Made by a program: the position numbers and the translations under genes
DNA from: DASVAL01 sp035649575
GTDB taxonomy: Bacteria; Planctomycetota; UBA1135; UBA2386
Direction: 5' to 3'
Assembly: GCA_035649575.1 (NCBI GenBank)
Contig: DASRJH010000012.1
Span: 1-51,760 of the forward strand
Length of the DNA stretch: 51,760 bases
Shown: piece after piece, positions 48,132-51,760 of the stretch
Layout: every line of letters starts with the position of its first letter
Position numbering within the stretch: position 1 is the first letter of the stretch
Notes under the pieces: model-generated
The model's database searches: none
What the model saw: only the letters and a program-made list of their open reading frames with translations
What the model was told of the DNA's origin: nothing

Positions 48132-49844
48132 ATGATCCTGCTCCCTCGCGTCGTTCCGTTCCTCGCGCCCGCCCTCGTCGCGGCCGGTCTCACCGCGCAG
48201 AGCTTCAACTACCCGGACTTCAGCAGCACCGCCGGGCTCGCGCTGCTCGGCAACGCTGCGCAGAGCGGCACGGCACTGCGGCTCACGGCGAACACGAACA
48301 ACCAGACCGGTTGGGCGTGGCGACAGTCGGTCGTGCCGGTCGCCGCCGGCTTCGACACGACGTTCACGTTCCGCATCACGCCTCCGGCCGGCAACAAGGG
48401 GGAAGGCATCGCTCTCGTCATCCACGACGACCAAAACGGCACTGCGACGATGGGCGGCACCGTGTGGGGCATGGGCTACGGCAACGGGGCGAGCAGCTCG
48501 GTCGGCATCCGCAACTCGATCGCGATCGAGCTCGACACGTGGCAGGACGGCTTCCTCAGCGACACGAGTGCGAACGAGCTGACGATCCACACGCGCGGCT
48601 CACAGGGCAACCACGAGCACGAGCAGTATTCCATCGCGCGCAACACGCCCGCTACGATCCTCAGCAACGGCCAGGTGCACACGCTGCGAGTGCGCTACGT
48701 GCCGGGCACGATCGAAGTGTTCGTCAACGGCGCCGCGACGCCGGCGATCTCGCGCGCCTACAGTCTCCAGACCGGCGGTCTGTACGCGAACAACACCCCG
48801 GCGCCGGGCGCCAACATGGTGAACGGCACCGCGTACGTCGGCTTCTGCGCGGCAACCGGCAGCGGCTTCACCGAGCTGGCCGAGATCCTGTCGTGGCAGT
48901 GGACGTCGACGCCGCTGTCGCACCCGTGTTATGCCGGCTCGTTCGGCGCCGACACGTTGACGGTCGACGGTGCGACTGGCGGCTTCCTGCGCACGGTGCG
49001 CCTCGCGACGCACCAGCCCATCAACATCGGCATCGCCAATCCGCCCGCGTTCGGGCCGGGCGCGCCATACGTGTTGTTCGTGTCGCTGCTGCCACAGCCC
49101 GGCGCGCTCGGCACGCAGCTCGGCTTCGGCGAGACGTGCTTCCCGGTACTGCCCTGGGGCCCCACCGAACTCGTGCTCGCGGACACGTTCGGCCTGTTCC
49201 AAGCACTGCTGCCGGCCGCGCCGACGCCGTTCACGATCGCGCTGCCATCCGGCGTGATCACGTTCCCGCTCGACTTCACGCTGCAGGCCGTGACGCTGTC
49301 GTCCTCGAGCCCGCTCGGCCTCGGCATCACGAACGCGATCGACGTCGAGGTCGCGATCGGCGCGCCGCCTACGATCACCAGCGTGGCGCCGCTCAGCGCC
49401 GCGTCGGGGCAGCCGATCACCGTCACCGGAACCAACTTCCGGCCCGGCTGCACGCTGCTCGTGAACAATGTGCCGGCGGCGACGACCAGCGTGTCGGCGA
49501 CGCAGATCGTGTTCCCGTACCCCACGGGGCTCGCTTGCGGCTCGCAGCTCGCCGTCGTCAACCTCGACTCCCAGGGCGTCACGTCGCCGCTCAATCCGCA
49601 GCCCACCGTGACGGGCACGGTGCTCGGCAGCGGTCCCGCCGCCGGCGGCGCGTTGTTCATCGTGCAGGGCACCGGCTTCGCGACCGGCACGACCGTGACG
49701 ATCGGCGGCGCCGCCGCGTCGGTCCTCAGCGTGACCGCGAGCGTCATCACGATGAACACGCCGCCTGGCACGGCGGGCCAGCAGCCGGTCGTCATCACGA
49801 CGCCGGGCGGCTGCATCGCGAACACGAGCTACACGTACAATTGA
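48132..49844 (+). CDS. Secreted legume-lectin-like protein with IPT/TIG domains
   Basis: A 570-residue protein with a signal peptide (VVPFLAPALVAAGLTAQ). Residues 25-260 form an L-type (legume) lectin domain: FNYPDFSSTAGLALLGNAAQ, AGFDTTFTFRI, GEGIALVIHDD, SVGIRNSIAIELDTWQDGF and HTLRVRYVPGTIEVFVNG correspond to the usual jelly-roll strands. A central beta domain of the shared type follows (CYAGSFGADTLTV to about 415). The C-terminus has two IPT/TIG immunoglobulin-like domains: PTITSVAPLSAASGQPITVT followed by GTNF, and GSGPAAGGALFIVQGTGFAT followed by GTTVTIGG. A carbohydrate-binding surface or secreted role is inferred. Confidence 0.85.
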   Translation: MILLPRVVPFLAPALVAAGLTAQSFNYPDFSSTAGLALLGNAAQSGTALRLTANTNNQTGWAWRQSVVPVAAGFDTTFTFRITPPAGNKGEGIALVIHDDQNGTATMGGTVWGMGYGNGASSSVGIRNSIAIELDTWQDGFLSDTSANELTIHTRGSQGNHEHEQYSIARNTPATILSNGQVHTLRVRYVPGTIEVFVNGAATPAISRAYSLQTGGLYANNTPAPGANMVNGTAYVGFCAATGSGFTELAEILSWQWTSTPLSHPCYAGSFGADTLTVDGATGGFLRTVRLATHQPINIGIANPPAFGPGAPYVLFVSLLPQPGALGTQLGFGETCFPVLPWGPTELVLADTFGLFQALLPAAPTPFTIALPSGVITFPLDFTLQAVTLSSSSPLGLGITNAIDVEVAIGAPPTITSVAPLSAASGQPITVTGTNFRPGCTLLVNNVPAATTSVSATQIVFPYPTGLACGSQLAVVNLDSQGVTSPLNPQPTVTGTVLGSGPAAGGALFIVQGTGFATGTTVTIGGAAASVLSVTASVITMNTPPGTAGQQPVVITTPGGCIANTSYTYN

Positions 49845-49892
49845 GCACCAGCGGACCAAGAGCCGAGCTTGCCCGGGTCGACGAAGGAATTG

Positions 49893-50435
49893 ATGGCGAT
49901 CCACGCCAGTGCCGAGTTCGACTACGACCTCGACGACCTCGTCGATGTCGCCTGGCGCAACGTGCAGTGGTCTCGGCACTCGCAGCTCCGCTCCGCCGCG
50001 AACGCATTCGGTGTGCTGGTGGGGGTCGGGCTCGGCTGGGCTGCGCTATCCCTCGTGCCCGAGAACCCCTGGATCGCGATCCCGGTCGGGCTCGCGGCGG
50101 CGGTTGTGTTCGCAATCGCGTACTTCCACAGGCTGTGCGCGAACATCCGGCGCTCGTTGCACCGCACCCTGCGTGAACAACAGGGCGAAGGCCTGCGCCG
50201 GTGCATCGTCGAGTTGCACGATGACCACATGCTGTGGCGGCAACCCGACCTCGACATGCGCCTCGCGTGGCGCGACGTTCGTGCGATCGAGCCCGATGGC
50301 GACGACCTCGTCGTGTTGGCGCGCAGTGGCGTGTCCATGCTGCGGGGCCGCGCGTTCGCGAATCCGGAGGCGCGCGAGCGGTTCGTCACCGCGGCGCTGC
50401 TGCTGCAGAACGCGGCAGCAACGCCGGTCAGCTGA
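49893..50435 (+). CDS. YcxB-like membrane protein
   Basis: A 180-residue protein with two adjacent membrane helices at about 35-55 and 60-78 and a cytoplasmic domain (REQQGEGLRRCIVELHDDHM, RLAWRDVRAIEPDGDDLVVL, ANPEARERFVTAALLL). The layout of an acidic N-terminus, a helical hairpin and a PH-like domain beginning with a W..(V/I)..I...(D/E)..L(Y/V) strand matches the YcxB-like family (PF14317), function unknown. AAGGA lies seven nt upstream of the ATG at 49893, which decides this start over the TTG further upstream. It is convergent with a methyltransferase gene. Confidence 0.75.
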   Translation: MAIHASAEFDYDLDDLVDVAWRNVQWSRHSQLRSAANAFGVLVGVGLGWAALSLVPENPWIAIPVGLAAAVVFAIAYFHRLCANIRRSLHRTLREQQGEGLRRCIVELHDDHMLWRQPDLDMRLAWRDVRAIEPDGDDLVVLARSGVSMLRGRAFANPEARERFVTAALLLQNAAATPVS

Positions 50436-50473
50436 AGCCGCCCGCCTCTTCGCCGGCGATGCGCGGGGCTGTC

Positions 50474-51205
50474 TCAGGTGCGGCGCAGCAGCAGGTAGGC
50501 GCGTTCGTCGCGGTTCGACGGATCGGATCCGCGCACAGCACCGTGGCGCAGCGAGCGCTCGACCGTCCAGCCGGCGCGCGCCGCGAGGCGCACGAGTCCG
50601 CCGTAGCTGAAGATCCAGTAGTTCGTCGCGTCGCGGTTGCACTCGTCGTGGCCGAGCAGGTAGGCCAGCGGCTGCTCGCCGAATTGCACGGCGCCGTCGG
50701 CCGTGCCCTGCGCGATGCGCGTGCTGAGGATGCAGTGGCCGCAGGCTTCGCGCAGCCGCTCGAGCGCACCCAACGGGTTCTTCAGGTGGTAGAGCGTGCC
50801 GAGGAACATCGCCAGCGAACGGCGGCCCGCGGGCAACGGCAGACACGAGTCGATGTCGAACTCGTGGATCGCGACGCGCGCGTTCTGCGCCGCGCACAGC
50901 GCGCGGATGCCGGTCATGCAGTTGCAGTTCGTGCCGGGGTTGTCGACGGCGGCGACGTCGACGCCGAACGAGTCGAACAGCAGCGACATGTCGCCATCGG
51001 CGGCGCCGATGTCATACATGCCGCCCGCGACGAGCGGGCCGAGGTCGAAGCACGGGCCGAGCATGCGCCACAGCCGCTTCAGGTTGCCGAAGATGTCGTA
51101 CGGGTACCAGATGCCTTGCGCGACGCGCGTGTTGGCCTTGACGGCGTGGAGCTTGCGCCGCAGCGCGAGCGACCGGATGCGCAGGTCCGCTACCGTGAGG
51201 CGCAT
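50474..51205 (-). CDS. SAM-dependent methyltransferase
   Basis: A 243-residue class I methyltransferase. Motif I is MYDIGAADGDMSLLFDSFG at about residues 64-82, followed by VDVAAVDNPGTNC and the acidic IHEFDID, then FLGTLYHLKNPLGALERLRE, which resembles the post-motif region of DUF1698/CmoB- and UbiE-like enzymes that modify tRNA or small metabolites. The N-terminal 50 residues (IWYPYDIFGNLKRLWRMLGP) fit the CmoB-like extension. Substrate unknown. No operon partner: upstream is a repeat-bearing gap of 188 bp and another leftward gene. Confidence 0.8.
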   Translation of the reverse strand: MRLTVADLRIRSLALRRKLHAVKANTRVAQGIWYPYDIFGNLKRLWRMLGPCFDLGPLVAGGMYDIGAADGDMSLLFDSFGVDVAAVDNPGTNCNCMTGIRALCAAQNARVAIHEFDIDSCLPLPAGRRSLAMFLGTLYHLKNPLGALERLREACGHCILSTRIAQGTADGAVQFGEQPLAYLLGHDECNRDATNYWIFSYGGLVRLAARAGWTVERSLRHGAVRGSDPSNRDERAYLLLRRT

Positions 51206-51286
51206 CGGGGACTCGGCTGGTCGGGAAGGCGGTGCACGGCGCGATGGGAAGAAGAAGCTGCCCCCGACCGCCCGGAACCACCCCGA

Positions 51287-51320
51287 CACGATCTCTCTTG
51301 CCGGCACTCGGGTCAACGCC
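51287..51320. repeat. Dispersed intergenic repeat, block-two copy
   Basis: Matches 14919-14952 at 30 of 34 positions. It lies between the start of the methyltransferase gene and the end of the next leftward gene. Confidence 0.65.
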
Positions 51321-51393
51321 ACTTCTGAGGTCGCCGTGCGGCAGGTGTACAGCACCTCCCGCTCGCCGCGCGCTTCGGCCCGTTCGACGTTCG

Positions 51394-51760
51394 TCAGATG
51401 CCGATGAGCACCGCACCGGCGTTGCTGGCGGCGAGGCCGAGCGGATTCACTCCCGGCGACAGCGACACACCCTGCAGGTAGAGCTGGTAGCCGACCAGCG
51501 CGCTGTTGTTCGGTATCGACCAGCCGAATTGCGGCAGCGGCAGCAGCGGGAACGACAGCATCACGTCGAGACTCGCGAACAACGAGCAGCCGGGCATGCC
51601 AAACGGTGCGAGGTTGATGCCGGGCTGGTACTGCGTGAGGCCGAACACGAGGAACCCGATCACGGAACCGGCGGGCGCGTTTGTCAGCTCGAGCGTGAAC
51701 GTCGTCCCGATCTGCGGGCGCGAGTTACCGACCGGGTCGAGGGCGAGCGGCACGCCGCCA
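51394..51760 (-). CDS. Secreted protein, C-terminal part (N-terminus beyond window)
   Basis: The frame enters from the right window edge and ends at 51394, giving about 121 residues. They closely follow the last 120 residues of the protein at 34299-36023: GTTFTLELTNAPAGSVIGFL against GTTYTMEADQIAPGSVLGLM, FGLTQYQPGINLAPFGMPGC against LGLTHLQPGIDLGFIGMPGC, and PGVNPLGLAASN against PGANPLGINLSN. It is therefore a paralogous member of the secreted family; the domain organisation of its N-terminal part is unknown. Confidence 0.8.
   Translation of the reverse strand, partial: GGVPLALDPVGNSRPQIGTTFTLELTNAPAGSVIGFLVFGLTQYQPGINLAPFGMPGCSLFASLDVMLSFPLLPLPQFGWSIPNNSALVGYQLYLQGVSLSPGVNPLGLAASNAGAVLIGI

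Noticed and set aside
1..51760. CRISPR arrays, tRNA or rRNA genes, insertion sequences, phage genes
   Set aside because: No regularly spaced direct repeats, no tRNA-like T-loop with acceptor pairing, no transposase or integrase motif were seen on either strand.

Overview
The window is GC-rich, bacterial and chromosomal, and it most resembles a member of the Planctomycetota. The reasons are: an ECF sigma factor of the Sigma70_ECF (PF07638/TIGR02999) type next to a serine/threonine kinase with a TPR region; a second ECF sigma factor fused to a membrane anchor and repeated carboxypeptidase-regulatory-like domains; and at least nine short secreted proteins of unknown substrate, many with a common kind of C-terminal beta domain. 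That combination is typical of planctomycete genomes. The assignment is inferred from gene content only; there is no rRNA or other marker in the window.

Layout. 1-2 kb: the start of a secreted protein (cut by the window edge) and a coupled YCII-DoxX pair. 2-6.2 kb: a large exported helical-repeat protein facing a secreted beta protein. 6.6-9.6 kb: the sigma/membrane/beta-repeat fusion. 9.6-15 kb: a glycosyltransferase, two overlapping terpene-cyclase-like exported proteins and a polytopic membrane protein. 15-20 kb: a two-domain M16 peptidase, an ABC exporter and a NYN-type nuclease with a basic tail. 20.5-26.2 kb: a secreted hydrolase-like protein, then a class III aminotransferase divergent from a membrane spermidine-synthase-like protein. 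26.3-27.2 kb: a broken secreted-protein gene. 27.4-31.1 kb: kinase then ECF sigma factor. 31.3-37.1 kb: secreted beta proteins, a TehB-like methyltransferase, a DUF2200 protein and an exported cyclophilin. 37.4-42.1 kb: a di-haem cytochrome c peroxidase followed by two beta-propeller proteins, the last two coupled. 42.1-46.5 kb: a gene remnant, a LamG-like secreted protein and a sortilin/BNR-like propeller. 46.9-51.8 kb: a GT87-like membrane protein, a legume-lectin/IPT protein, a YcxB-like protein, a methyltransferase, and the end of another secreted beta protein.

Most genes are single transcription units. Clear coupling (4-nt stop/start overlaps) is seen only at YCII-DoxX, at the two cyclase-like genes and at the two propeller genes. 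Several intergenic gaps carry strong GC hairpins directly after stop codons but without a T-run, and TAnnnT hexamers stand out 15-75 nt before many start codons. Three short dispersed intergenic repeat types occur; one of them overlaps the stop codon of the sigma gene. No tRNA, rRNA, CRISPR array, insertion sequence or phage gene was recognised. The most unusual items are the membrane-tethered sigma fusion with a possible decayed paralogue, the dispersed repeats, the shared C-terminal domain of the secreted proteins, and the nuclease with a histone-like tail.
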